This document shows positions 7,884 through 15,625 of a DNA stretch of 61,582 nt, piece after piece. The position numbers and the translations under genes were made by a program. A model generated the notes under the pieces. It did no database searches. It saw nothing but the letters and a program-made list of their open reading frames with translations, and was not told where the DNA came from. The DNA is from Mycolicibacterium agri. GTDB lineage: Bacteria > Actinomycetota > Actinomycetes > Mycobacteriales > Mycobacteriaceae. The stretch is taken from assembly GCF_002553505.1 (NCBI RefSeq), contig NZ_PDCP01000036.1, positions 1 through 61,582 on the forward strand, written 5' to 3'. Position 1 is the stretch's first letter. Each line of letters opens with the position of its first letter.

Positions 7884-9962
7884 TCAGCCGGCGCGGGCTG
7901 GTGGAGCGGCGTCGGTGGTGTCCGCAGGGAGGGTGCGGTCGTCCCAGTCGCGCTGCACCAGCACCTTGTGGCCGATGTGCTCCAGCGCCGCCTCCACCTG
8001 CTCGCGGTCGGGCCTGCCCTCGAAGGTCGGCGACGACTCGAGCTTCTCGACGATCCGGCTCACCAGCGCATTGGACGCACAGTCCACCTGCGCGGCGCCC
8101 GGCTGCGTGAGCCACAACCGGTCGCCGGTGCGCAACGCATAGCCGCGGTCGATGAGGCGGTTGAACGTCGGCTCGATGACCTCGGGCGGGATCCGCAGGC
8201 GCTCGGCGATATCGGTCAACCGGGCCGAGCCGAACACTTGGCTCTGCCGGTAGATCTGAAGCAGCGCCCACAACAGCGCGACGTCGGACTCGCAGCCGGC
8301 CTGCCCGGCGATGTTGCGCAGCCGGATCTCAGGCGAATGGCGCAGCAACCGGCCGATGGCCACCTCAAGGATCTGTTCCGGGGTCTCGGTGCTGGGCATA
8401 CCGAACCCCTCGCCCATGTCGGTGGCCGACACGGCCTGAGTCTCGCGAAGCGGCGTCTCGCGCAGGAACAGTGAGACGACGAACCCGACGACCGCGACCG
8501 GCACCGCGCACAGGAACACCTTGCCCAGCGAGTCGGCGTAGGCGTCGACGATCGGCGCCGCCATCTCCGGAGACAGGGCGTGCAGCGCCTGCGGCGATTC
8601 GGCCGCGCGTGGCGGCGCCCCGCTGGCGACCAAGGCCGGCGGGATCCGACTGGCGAGGAAGTTGGCGAACAGCGAGCCGAAAATCGCAGCGCCGAACGAA
8701 CTTCCGATGGTGCGGAAGAACGTCACGCCCGAGGTGGCAACACCCAGATCGGCGAAGCTGGCGGTGTTCTGCACGACGAGCACGAGCACCTGCATGCACA
8801 GCCCGATGCCCGCGCCGAGGACGAACAGATACACCGACTGCTGCCAGGCCGGGGTGGTGGCGTCCATCCGCGACAACAACAGAAAGCCCACCGCCATGGT
8901 GGCCGTGCCCGCGATCGGGAACACCTTGTATCTGCCGGTGCGGCCGACGAGGTTACCGCTGCCGATCGAGGTGATCAGCATGCCCGCGACCATCGGCAGC
9001 GTGCGCAGGCCCGACGTCGTCGCCGAGACGCCGTCGACGAACTGCATGAACGTCGGCAGGAAGGTGAGCGCGCCGAGCATCGCGAACCCGACGATGAAGC
9101 CGAGGATGCAGCACACCGTGAACACCGGGCTGGCGAAGAGCCGGATCGGCAGAATCGGCTCGGCCGCACGCGTTTCCACCCAAACAAATATCGCGAGCGC
9201 CGCCGCGGAGGCCACGAACAGGCCGATGATCACCGGCGAGCCCCATGCGTACTCGCTGCCGCCCCAACTGGTCGCCAAGGTCAGCCCGGAAGCGCCGAGG
9301 CCGACGAACGCGATCCCGGCGTAGTCGATGACCGGGCGGCCGGCCCGCGCCAGCGTCGGGATCGTCGCACCGGCCACCAGCAACACCACGACCGCGACGG
9401 GGATGTTGATCCAGAACGCCCACCGCCAGCTCATGTGGTCGGTGAAGAACCCGCCGAGCAGTGGACCGATCACGGTGGTGACGCCGAACACCGCGCCGAG
9501 CGCGCCCTGGTAGCGGCCGCGGTCGCGCAGCGGGATCACCTCACCGATGACCGCCATGGATGTGACCATGATCGCGCCGCCGCCGATACCCTGCAGCGCG
9601 CGCGAGGCCACGAGCATCTCCATCGATCGGCTCAGCCCGCACAGCACCGATCCCGCGAGGAAGAACACCACCGACGCCTGGAAGACGGCCTTGCGTCCGA
9701 ACAGATCGCCGAGTTTCCCGACGATCGCGGTGACGATGGTCGACGCCAGCAGATAGCTGGTGACCACCCAGGACTGGTGGCCCGCCCCGCCGAGATCGGC
9801 GACGACCGTCGGCAGCGCGGTCGCCACGATCGTCTGGTCCAAGGCGGCCAGCAGCATGCCCAGCAGCACCGCAACGAAGATGAGGTTGCGGCGCTGCGCG
9901 CTGACGACCGAGGTGCTCGAGTCCGGTTCGGTGACAGCGGCCGTGGATGCCTGAGTGCTCAT
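7884..9962 (-). CDS. DHA2-family MFS drug exporter with C-terminal winged-helix domain, 692 aa (Rv1877-like)
   Basis: A proton-driven drug/H+ antiporter of the 14-helix EmrB/QacA type. The N-terminal DQTIVATALPTVVADLGG block and the GDLFGRK loop are standard DHA2 motifs, and the membrane part ends near residue 505. A cytoplasmic tail of about 170 residues then carries a helix-turn-helix/wing pattern (LTDIAERLRIPPEVIEPTF followed by DRGYALRTGDRLWLT). This is unusual for a transporter. M. tuberculosis Rv1877 has the same length and the same neighbours. The start is ATG at 9962 (MSTQASTAAV); an upstream in-frame ATG at 9992 is less likely because it overlaps the operator. Confidence 0.85.
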   Translation of the reverse strand: MSTQASTAAVTEPDSSTSVVSAQRRNLIFVAVLLGMLLAALDQTIVATALPTVVADLGGAGHQSWVVTSYLLASTIVTAIVGKLGDLFGRKAVFQASVVFFLAGSVLCGLSRSMEMLVASRALQGIGGGAIMVTSMAVIGEVIPLRDRGRYQGALGAVFGVTTVIGPLLGGFFTDHMSWRWAFWINIPVAVVVLLVAGATIPTLARAGRPVIDYAGIAFVGLGASGLTLATSWGGSEYAWGSPVIIGLFVASAAALAIFVWVETRAAEPILPIRLFASPVFTVCCILGFIVGFAMLGALTFLPTFMQFVDGVSATTSGLRTLPMVAGMLITSIGSGNLVGRTGRYKVFPIAGTATMAVGFLLLSRMDATTPAWQQSVYLFVLGAGIGLCMQVLVLVVQNTASFADLGVATSGVTFFRTIGSSFGAAIFGSLFANFLASRIPPALVASGAPPRAAESPQALHALSPEMAAPIVDAYADSLGKVFLCAVPVAVVGFVVSLFLRETPLRETQAVSATDMGEGFGMPSTETPEQILEVAIGRLLRHSPEIRLRNIAGQAGCESDVALLWALLQIYRQSQVFGSARLTDIAERLRIPPEVIEPTFNRLIDRGYALRTGDRLWLTQPGAAQVDCASNALVSRIVEKLESSPTFEGRPDREQVEAALEHIGHKVLVQRDWDDRTLPADTTDAAPPARAG

Positions 9963-9991
9963 ACCTGCCTTCCGTGCGACGAATCTCCCCA

Positions 9992-10012
9992 AGCCATATC
10001 GTTAGATTGGCT
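9992..10012. promoter_or_regulatory. Inverted repeat AGCCA-N11-TGGCT upstream of the exporter
   Basis: AGCCA (9992-9996) and TGGCT (10008-10012) form a spaced inverted repeat. On the minus strand a TTATAG-like -10 element is just upstream of it. The placement, about 30 bases ahead of the exporter start, suits a repressor operator. No regulator gene is adjacent; the exporter's own winged-helix tail is one speculative candidate. Confidence 0.35.
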
Positions 10013-10083
10013 ATAAAAGTTACGTCGATCCGGAGAGCAGGGTTGCACGTCACAGCGACGGCGAAACGCCGCCGCTCGCGCGG

Positions 10084-10575
10084 TCAGCCGGAGGTGTTGG
10101 TGGGCGGCCTCGCCACACACTGAGCCAGATACAGCTCCTCGCCGAGCTTGCCGATCAGCTCCAACTGGGTTTCGAGGTAGTCGATGTGGTTCTCCTCGTC
10201 GGCCAGGATCCGTTCGAAGAGGTTCGCGGTGGTGGCGTCCTCCTTCTCCCGGCACATGATGATCCCCGGCCTCAGCCTGGCCACTACTTCGTATTCGATC
10301 GCGAGATCGGCTTCGAACTGTTCCCGGACGGTTTGACCGACCCGGAGTGAAAAGAGCCGCTGGTAATTCGGCAATCCGTCCAGAAGCAAAATGCGGTCGG
10401 TGATTTCCTCGGCGTGTCGCATTTCGTCGAAGGATTCCGCGCGGGTGTGCGACGCCAATTCGGTGAAGCCCCAGCTTTCCTGCATCTTGGAGTGCAGGAA
10501 ATACTGATTGATAGCGGTTAATTCGCTCGTCAATTGCTCATTGAGCAATTTCAGAACATCCGGGTCCCCTTGCAT
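10084..10575 (-). CDS. bfrA: Bacterioferritin, 163 aa
   Basis: Iron-storage 24-mer subunit with heme. The heme ligand Met52 is present in ESFDEMRHAEE, and ferroxidase-centre residues Glu18, Glu51, His54 and the EENH motif (ADEENHIDYLE) are in place. The start ATG at 10575 has the ribosome site AAGGAG. It matches M. tuberculosis BfrA (Rv1876) in length and neighbourhood. No clear IdeR box was found directly upstream; degenerate CTAAC/GTTAG elements lie near 10757-10783, about 185 bases away. Confidence 0.95.
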   Translation of the reverse strand: MQGDPDVLKLLNEQLTSELTAINQYFLHSKMQESWGFTELASHTRAESFDEMRHAEEITDRILLLDGLPNYQRLFSLRVGQTVREQFEADLAIEYEVVARLRPGIIMCREKEDATTANLFERILADEENHIDYLETQLELIGKLGEELYLAQCVARPPTNTSG

Positions 10576-10762
10576 GCTGGCTCCTTAGCGCCGTGAGTCG
10601 TTAGTCTTGAGGGCTGTCATCTCAACAGCATCCAATCTAGTGGCAGGACAGCCAAATCGGAACCGCTTACGGTGTGTCGGTGAAGTGTTTCACGCTTTGC
10701 GGCAACGAAATCCGGCGCCGGAGTTCCGAATCGGACAGCGTCGATGGACTGCCTGACCTAAC

Positions 10763-10781
10763 TATGGTTAGACTGCGCTAA
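10763..10781. promoter_or_regulatory. Degenerate IdeR-like iron box
   Basis: TATGGTTAGACTGCGCTAA matches the 19-base IdeR consensus at 13 positions and is flanked by another CTAAC at 10759-10763. It lies 34 bases before the start of the plus-strand unit that contains Bfd, a protein expected to be needed when iron is low. The match is weak and the role is inferred from context. Confidence 0.35.
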
Positions 10782-10815
10782 CATGCTTGCCGGCGCAGCG
10801 GGACGAAGGAAAAAT

Positions 10816-11447
10816 ATGAGTGAATACAATTTGCACTCATTAATTCTCGCATGCGATTTCCGGGTAAACGATGTCGACCGAATGTGGAATTGGCTGAAGC
10901 AACATCGCGACGGCCTCGCGGCTATCGGCGCACACCACGTGGTGCTCTACACGTCGATTTGGGAGCCCAATCGAGTCCTCGTCACGATTGGCCTGCGCAC
11001 GTCAAGTCGCTGCGTGACGTGCTGCGCTCGCCGGAGATCTTCGAATGGTTCGACATCTCCGGTGCCGAAGACATTCCGCCGGTTTTCGGCGGCGAGGTCG
11101 TCGAGAAGATCGACCTCTATGAACCGGCACCGGAGGACCACGTCGGCCGCATCGTGGTCGGCGTCATGTCCACCGTCGAGGACGTGCCCACCCTGATGGA
11201 GAAGGTGCACGACGGGCTGGACCGGTTCAAACGCGGCGGCGTCCGCAAGATCTGGGTCTACCGGGCGCTCGACGACGGCCACGAGGTGATGATCCTGCAG
11301 GAGATCGACAACGAGATCAACGCCCGCCAGTGGATCGAGCGCCCCGACGTCGCCGCGGAGTGGACGGCGACGGCCGGGCTGGGCCCCTACCCCACCCAGT
11401 TCGTCGGCAAGTTCGCCCACCTCATGAGCATCGACCCCGCGACCTGA
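10816..11447 (+). pseudogene. Conserved hypothetical protein (about 210 aa) with a -1 frameshift
   Basis: Translation from ATG 10816 (ribosome site GAAGGA) gives a coherent N-terminal half: MSEYNLHSLILACDFRVND, then a run ending VLVTIG near 10997. From there the sense continues in a different frame as HVKSLRDVLRSPEIFEWFD through to the TGA at 11445-11447. Joining the two frames restores one protein with two halves. Going from the first frame to the second needs one extra base, so the DNA lacks one nucleotide near 10995-11010. The family is unknown to me. It is followed directly by bfd, which has its own single-base defect. Confidence 0.65.
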
Positions 11448-11459
11448 CGGGCGATCGGA

Positions 11460-11626
11460 ATTTTGTCTGCCTGTGCGCCGGGGCCACCAACCAGGTCGTC
11501 AACGATGCCGTGGACAACGGCGCGGCGACATCCAAGCAGGTCGCCGCCGCATGCGGGGCCGGCGCCGAGTGCGGGCGGTGCAGGCATACCGTGCGGGCGA
11601 TCATCGAGGCCCACGCCGATCGTTAG
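11460..11626 (+). pseudogene. bfd: Bacterioferritin-associated ferredoxin Bfd, start codon apparently lost
   Basis: The frame from 11462 reads FVCLCAGATNQVV ... CGAGAECGRCRHTVRAI, giving the CxC...CxxC ligand set of the Bfd [2Fe-2S] ferredoxin that helps release iron from bacterioferritin. Related proteins begin MFVCLC. Here the DNA is ATTTTGTC where ATGTTTGTC would be expected: exactly one G is missing and no ATG, GTG or TTG precedes the frame at a sensible place. The nearest in-frame GTG codons (11330, 11360) lie deep in the preceding gene. Bfd is either untranslated, starts from a rare codon (CTG 11444), or the base is an assembly error. Confidence 0.65.
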
Positions 11627-11669
11627 TCGGCCTCCGGGATCCGTTCTCGCACAGTGTGTTTCAACTGCG

Positions 11670-12461
11670 CTATGAGCCGGTCCTCCCCCGCTTGTCGGTG
11701 AAGGCGGCAAGCGCGTCGGCGTTGGCGGCCGCGCCCATCAACTCGGCGAAATGAACGTTCTCCCGCTCGGTGGCCGCCTTGATGCCGGGTCGATACGGTG
11801 CAGCGATCGTGCGCTTGACCGCCATCAGGCTGGGAATCGGCCTGCCGGCGAGGATTTCGGCGTGCCGTCGTGCTTCCGGCAGCAGATCGTCGGGTTCGCA
11901 GACCCGCCACGCCAGCCCCATCTGCTGGGCCTCCTGCGCCGTCACCCATTCCGACGACATCAGCAGCCATGCGGCGTTCTGCCTGCCGATGAGTTGTGGC
12001 AGCAGATACGACGACGCCGCTTCGGGTGCGACGCCAAGGCTGGTGAACGGGCACTTGAGTCGCGCCTCGGTCGACATGAACACCAGGTCGGCGTAGCCGA
12101 GAATGGTGGTGCCGATGCCGACGCCCAGCCCGTTGACCGCGCAGATGAACGGCTTCGGGAAATCGGTCAGCGCCTCGATCATCCTGGTGAAGTGACTGCC
12201 GACGTTCGCCATCGCCGGATCGCTGATGCGGGCTTGCATCTCCATGAGGTCACTGCCCGCGGAGAATGCACGCCCGTTGCCGGTCAGCAACAGCACAGCG
12301 ACATCGGGGTCGTCGGCGGCCGCCTGGATCGCGGTGGCCGTCTGCTCGTAGAGCGCCTCGTTGAAGGCGTTGAGCGCGTCCGGCCGGTTCAAGGTGAGTG
12401 TGCGCACACGGTTTTCGTCACTGATCTGCAGTACCACCGCAGCAGCGTAAGCATCATCCAT
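11670..12461 (-). CDS. Enoyl-CoA hydratase/isomerase family protein, 263 aa
   Basis: Crotonase-fold enzyme of acyl-CoA metabolism. The CoA oxyanion-hole motif appears as FSAGSDLMEM and NGLGVGIGTT. The segment FTSLGVAPEAASSYLLPQ resembles delta3-delta2 enoyl-CoA isomerases, where the Glu of PEA is the base, and the first hydratase Glu position is not obvious. An isomerase role is therefore at least as likely as a hydratase role. The start ATG at 12461 overlaps the end of the upstream Rv1875-like gene by 8 bases, so the two are translationally coupled. Confidence 0.8.
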   Translation of the reverse strand: MDDAYAAAVVLQISDENRVRTLTLNRPDALNAFNEALYEQTATAIQAAADDPDVAVLLLTGNGRAFSAGSDLMEMQARISDPAMANVGSHFTRMIEALTDFPKPFICAVNGLGVGIGTTILGYADLVFMSTEARLKCPFTSLGVAPEAASSYLLPQLIGRQNAAWLLMSSEWVTAQEAQQMGLAWRVCEPDDLLPEARRHAEILAGRPIPSLMAVKRTIAAPYRPGIKAATERENVHFAELMGAAANADALAAFTDKRGRTGS

Positions 12462-12897
12462 TGCTGTAGACGCGGGTGGGTGTCACTAGAACCGCGGTGC
12501 GCCGTTGCTCGACCATCGTCCGGTCGTACTCATCCCAGTTGTCATGGGTGCCGCCCGCGGCGGTGAAAATGTCGCGCAGCAGCAACCGCAACTGGTCGGC
12601 GTCGGTCAGCCAGGGCTGCGGATCGTCGGGGCCGGCGAGTTCGGCGGTGCCCTCGACGGTCGCCCACTGCCACCCGTCGCGGAACGTGGCCGCCAACTGC
12701 GGGCGGGCGCGCAGGTTCGCCAGCTTCACCCGCCCGTACGTCACGAACGCCAGCACGGGGTCCCCGCTGCGCGGATGCGGTAGCACGCCCGCGTTCACCA
12801 GAGAGGCCTGGATCGTGTGGTCGGCTCGCAGGGTGGACACGACAGCCAGGCTATTTTCGTTGCGGGCCAATGCAACTGCATCGTCAAGCGTCGTCAT
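12454..12897 (-). CDS. Pyridoxamine-5'-phosphate-oxidase-fold protein (Rv1875-like), 147 aa
   Basis: A small split-barrel flavin/F420-binding type protein. The N-terminal helix-strand segment (DDAVALARNENSLAVVSTLRADHTIQ) and the VTYGRVKLANLRARP strand-loop are typical of the F420/FMN-dependent PNPOx-like group. M. tuberculosis Rv1875 has the same length and neighbourhood. The substrate is unknown. The start is ATG at 12897. Confidence 0.8.
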   Translation of the reverse strand: MTTLDDAVALARNENSLAVVSTLRADHTIQASLVNAGVLPHPRSGDPVLAFVTYGRVKLANLRARPQLAATFRDGWQWATVEGTAELAGPDDPQPWLTDADQLRLLLRDIFTAAGGTHDNWDEYDRTMVEQRRTAVLVTPTRVYSNG

Positions 12898-12910
12898 CGC
12901 GACGTCCTTC

Positions 12911-13621
12911 CTAATCCGATTGGCCGGCGAACGGGTCTCGGTAGACGTACCGACTGGTGGGTACGGTGTCGACGTCCTTGTTGGCGCCGAAGGCGGCGGT
13001 GCTGGCCATCATGCGATCCATTCGGTGGCGCAGGTCCTCGTCGTCGGCGGCGCCGAAGAACGCGTGCAGGCTGCTGGTCGCCTCCTGCGGGAACAGTTCC
13101 TCGACGATCGCCGAGATCGACGGCGCGGCGGGCGTCAGGGACCGCACCACCGCGTTCTGCGTGTAGCCGAACGTCGCCTGCGTTTCGATCGCCACCGGTG
13201 TGTGGTCGATGTGCCACCGCGACAACCACGTCGCTTCGTCCAGGTCGGCGGGCCTGCGCAGCAGCGCGACGTTGGCCAGGCCGTCGGTACGTCTTCCTGG
13301 TGCCGTGCGTGGCGGTGACAGCGGAACCGATTCCGTGACGAGATAGGCGGCGACCTCGTCGCATTCCTTCTGCAGCAGTGCGGTCGCGGCCAGCATCTGG
13401 TCGCCGTAGTGCTGTTGCGTCCACACACTGACCAACGCCACCACAGGTGGAGTCATCGTCGTCAAGGTCATCAGCGAGTCGCGCACCTCGGCGTCGCGCA
13501 CGTTGATCGCCAGGCCGGGAAGGCCGAGGTCCAACAGATCTGCGGCGACCTGTTCGCGAAGCCGGGCACACCAGGCGTCGCCGACGTCAGTCCCCCGCAG
13601 CGTGAGGATGACTTTCTCCAC
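12911..13621 (-). CDS. EthD-domain-like protein (Rv1874-like), 236 aa
   Basis: The protein has two ferredoxin-like halves. The clearest signature is the C-terminal half segment LSRWHIDHTPVAIETQATFGYTQN, typical of EthD-domain dimeric alpha/beta-barrel proteins. It lies 13 bases upstream of the Rv1875-like gene in the same direction, as in M. tuberculosis. No catalytic role is established for this group. The start is ATG at 13621. Confidence 0.7.
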   Translation of the reverse strand: MEKVILTLRGTDVGDAWCARLREQVAADLLDLGLPGLAINVRDAEVRDSLMTLTTMTPPVVALVSVWTQQHYGDQMLAATALLQKECDEVAAYLVTESVPLSPPRTAPGRRTDGLANVALLRRPADLDEATWLSRWHIDHTPVAIETQATFGYTQNAVVRSLTPAAPSISAIVEELFPQEATSSLHAFFGAADDEDLRHRMDRMMASTAAFGANKDVDTVPTSRYVYRDPFAGQSD

Positions 13622-13685
13622 GGTGTGAACCTACCGCCGCCGCCCTACGCCGAGAGCGCCGGTAGGCGAACCGATCTCAGGACGG

Positions 13686-13901
13686 CTAGTGGCAGGGGAA
13701 GCCCAGCAGGTGCCGGGCGTCGTGCATGAACTCGTGGACGGCGGTGTTGCTGCCGAAGACTGAGGTGGCCCCTTGATCCAGGCCGATGAAGTAGAGAACC
13801 AGCAGTGCCACGAACACAGTGCCCGCCAGCGTGCCTGCCGCCCGCACACCGGAGAGGTTGAGCGCGCGGGATCGTTGAGCGGCTGTCCGCGTTGTGGCCA
13901 T
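13686..13901 (-). CDS. CbtB-type small cobalt transport protein, 71 aa
   Basis: A single transmembrane helix (GTLAGTVFVALLVLYFIGL) is followed by a conserved His-rich tail HEFMHDARHLLGFPCH, the hallmark of CbtB, the small partner of the cobalt transporter CbtA. The start ATG at 13901 has the ribosome site AAAGGA; an alternative at 13919 is upstream of that site. No CbtA gene is present in the window. It is divergent from the cobalt-type nitrile-hydratase-family operon at 14200, which would need cobalt. Confidence 0.8.
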   Translation of the reverse strand: MATTRTAAQRSRALNLSGVRAAGTLAGTVFVALLVLYFIGLDQGATSVFGSNTAVHEFMHDARHLLGFPCH

Positions 13902-14199
13902 TGTGATCCTTTCCGACATCGGGCATGTTTTCCGACGAACTCGCCTTCGCCCGTTAGCGAATGACTATAGGCAACGCGGAGTCCATACGCGGGTAAATGT
14001 GAATGTGGCCGCGCCGTCGAGTGCGCATGACGACTGCGGACGGTGGAATCAATTGCCCGACAGAGATATCGGTGTGCAGCTGATTGACGCCGGCGAAGAT
14101 TTCTATCGTTTTCTTTCCTCCTGCAATACACCGCGCAGCAGGCTTGGAGGCGATACGGTTACGGCAGCTAACCGCCGAGCGCCTACCGATGGAGGTGTT
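13902..14199. promoter_or_regulatory. Divergent promoter region between cbtB and the cobalt-enzyme operon
   Basis: About 300 bases without a supported gene. It is more AT-rich than its surroundings and must contain promoters for both directions. I looked for a cobalamin-riboswitch B12 box, which often precedes cbtAB, and did not find one. GGAGG at 14191-14195 is the ribosome site for the GTG at 14200. Confidence 0.45.
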
Positions 14200-14625
14200 G
14201 TGTCTCCGCCCGCCAATTTCGATTCCCTTTCGGCCCGCGTTGCCGATCTCGCGCCCGTGTATCGCGAGCCGCTGGATTCGCCGTACGAAATCTCCAACGA
14301 GCTGTACGCGGCGCTTCGCCATGTCCTGCACGACGTCGGCGGCCAGATCGACATGCCCCTCCCCTTCAAGGAAAAGAAGGAAGAGGACTGGGAAATGAAC
14401 ACCTATGTGACGTGTGAATGCCTTGGCTGGCGCGGTGCGTGGAATTCCGAGGAGCGTCGTCGTGCGGAAAATGACCTAGGCGCCACGCTGTATTTCGGGC
14501 TGCCCTATTACGCGCGGTGGGCCACGGTTGCGGCCAAAGTGCTGATCAATAAAGGCTTGATCACTCCCGACGAATTGACCGCCAAGATCGACGAGGTGCG
14601 CGCCCGAACGGAGACCAGAGCGTGA
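14200..14625 (+). CDS. Nitrile-hydratase beta-subunit N-terminal half (thiocyanate hydrolase beta-like), 141 aa
   Basis: The protein corresponds to the N-terminal half of nitrile hydratase beta subunits, ending in the helical ARWATVAAKVLINKGLITPDEL segment. In thiocyanate hydrolase this half is a separate subunit (ScnB). The start is GTG 14200 with GGAGG just upstream; the long upstream in-frame extension lacks family sequence. It contains a Cys72-Glu-Cys74 pair (TCECLGWRG) that recurs in the fourth gene of the operon. It is the first of four genes, all overlapping by 4 bases. Confidence 0.8.
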   Translation: MSPPANFDSLSARVADLAPVYREPLDSPYEISNELYAALRHVLHDVGGQIDMPLPFKEKKEEDWEMNTYVTCECLGWRGAWNSEERRRAENDLGATLYFGLPYYARWATVAAKVLINKGLITPDELTAKIDEVRARTETRA

Positions 14626-14936
14626 CCCAATACAAGTACGCGATCGGCGACCGTGTCACCGTTCGTGACGGCACCAGTTTGTTCCACACCCGCACCCAGG
14701 CGTTCACCCGCGGTAAGACGGGCGTCGTCGTCGAGTACAGGCCGGAATGGGTCATTCCCGAAGACGAGGCCTGGGGCCGCGACACGCCGGAGCGCGGCGG
14801 GCGGCTCGAACCGTTCTACGTCGTCCGGTTCCGCCAGAAGGACCTGTGGCCGAACTACACCGGCTTCGACATCGACACCTTAGAGACCGAGTTTTCCGAG
14901 CACTGGCTGGAGCCGGCGAAGGAGGAGCAGGCATGA
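14622..14936 (+). CDS. Nitrile-hydratase beta-subunit C-terminal (SH3-like) half (thiocyanate hydrolase alpha-like), 104 aa
   Basis: The protein matches the C-terminal SH3-like barrel of nitrile hydratase beta: YAIGDRVTVRD, FHTRTQAFTRGKTGVVV and FYVVRFRQKDLWP are recognisable. As a separate polypeptide it equals the ScnA subunit of thiocyanate hydrolase. In the holoenzyme this barrel packs against the catalytic subunit. The GTG start at 14622 overlaps the previous stop (GTGA). Confidence 0.85.
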   Translation: MTQYKYAIGDRVTVRDGTSLFHTRTQAFTRGKTGVVVEYRPEWVIPEDEAWGRDTPERGGRLEPFYVVRFRQKDLWPNYTGFDIDTLETEFSEHWLEPAKEEQA

Positions 14937-15625
14937 GCCACGACCACGACCACGGTGCACACGATCCGATCCAAACCTCGAATGAGCTCAGCGAGTTCGA
15001 GATCCTGGAACGCGCCGTTCGTGAGCTGGCCATCGAAAAGGGCCTGTTCTCCGAGGAGGACCATCGCCGGTTCTCCGAATGGGCCGAATCGATCGGGCCG
15101 AGCGGCGGATCCAGGCTCGTCGCCAAGGCGTGGACCGACCCGGAGTTCAAGGCACGGCTGCTCGCCGACGGCACCGAAGCCTGCAAGGAGGTCGGCATCG
15201 ACTGGCTCGACCCGACCGGTGAGGGCACTCCCAGCGACTACACCTACTTCTACGTCCTGGAGAACACGCCCACGGTGCACAACGTCATCGTCTGCACGCT
15301 GTGCTCCTGCTATCCCCGGCCGGTCCTGGGGATGTCGCCGGACTGGTACCGCACGCCGAACTACCGTCGGCGCCTGGTGCGGTGGCCGCGTGAAGTGCTC
15401 GCCGAATTCGGGTTGCATTTCGGCCCCGACGTGGAAGTCCGTGTCCACGACTCGAATCAGAAGTCGCGCTTCATGGTGATGCCGATGCGCCCGGAAGGCA
15501 CCGAGGGTTGGTCCGAGGAGCAGCTTGCGGCGATCGTCACCCGCGACACGATGATCGGTGTCGCACTGCCGCAAGTGGATTGGACGGCGTCAGGGCCGCC
15601 GTCTGGGGCGAAGGTCAACGCATGA
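14933..15625 (+). CDS. Cobalt-type nitrile hydratase alpha / thiocyanate hydrolase gamma catalytic subunit, 230 aa
   Basis: This is the metal-bearing catalytic subunit. The claw motif VCTLCSC gives ligands Cys121, Cys124 and Cys126; the Thr after the first Cys is the cobalt-type signature (iron enzymes have Ser). In the family, two of the cysteines are oxidised to sulfinic and sulfenic acids. The downstream YPRPVLGMSPDWY and WPREVLAEFG blocks are conserved. The N terminus is His-rich (MSHDHDHGAHD), as in cobalt-loading family members. The reaction would be hydration of a nitrile to an amide or of thiocyanate to carbonyl sulfide and ammonia. The three-polypeptide architecture favours a thiocyanate hydrolase or toyocamycin-hydratase-like enzyme. 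ATG at 14933 overlaps the previous stop (ATGA). Confidence 0.88.
   Translation: MSHDHDHGAHDPIQTSNELSEFEILERAVRELAIEKGLFSEEDHRRFSEWAESIGPSGGSRLVAKAWTDPEFKARLLADGTEACKEVGIDWLDPTGEGTPSDYTYFYVLENTPTVHNVIVCTLCSCYPRPVLGMSPDWYRTPNYRRRLVRWPREVLAEFGLHFGPDVEVRVHDSNQKSRFMVMPMRPEGTEGWSEEQLAAIVTRDTMIGVALPQVDWTASGPPSGAKVNA

Noticed and set aside
8580..10016. 478-codon plus-strand frame opposite the exporter gene
   Set aside because: Arg/Gln/His-rich shadow composition and no start context.
13902..14199. Cobalamin riboswitch upstream of cbtB
   Set aside because: Expected from the family but no B12-box-like sequence was seen on either strand by eye; a covariance search would be decisive.
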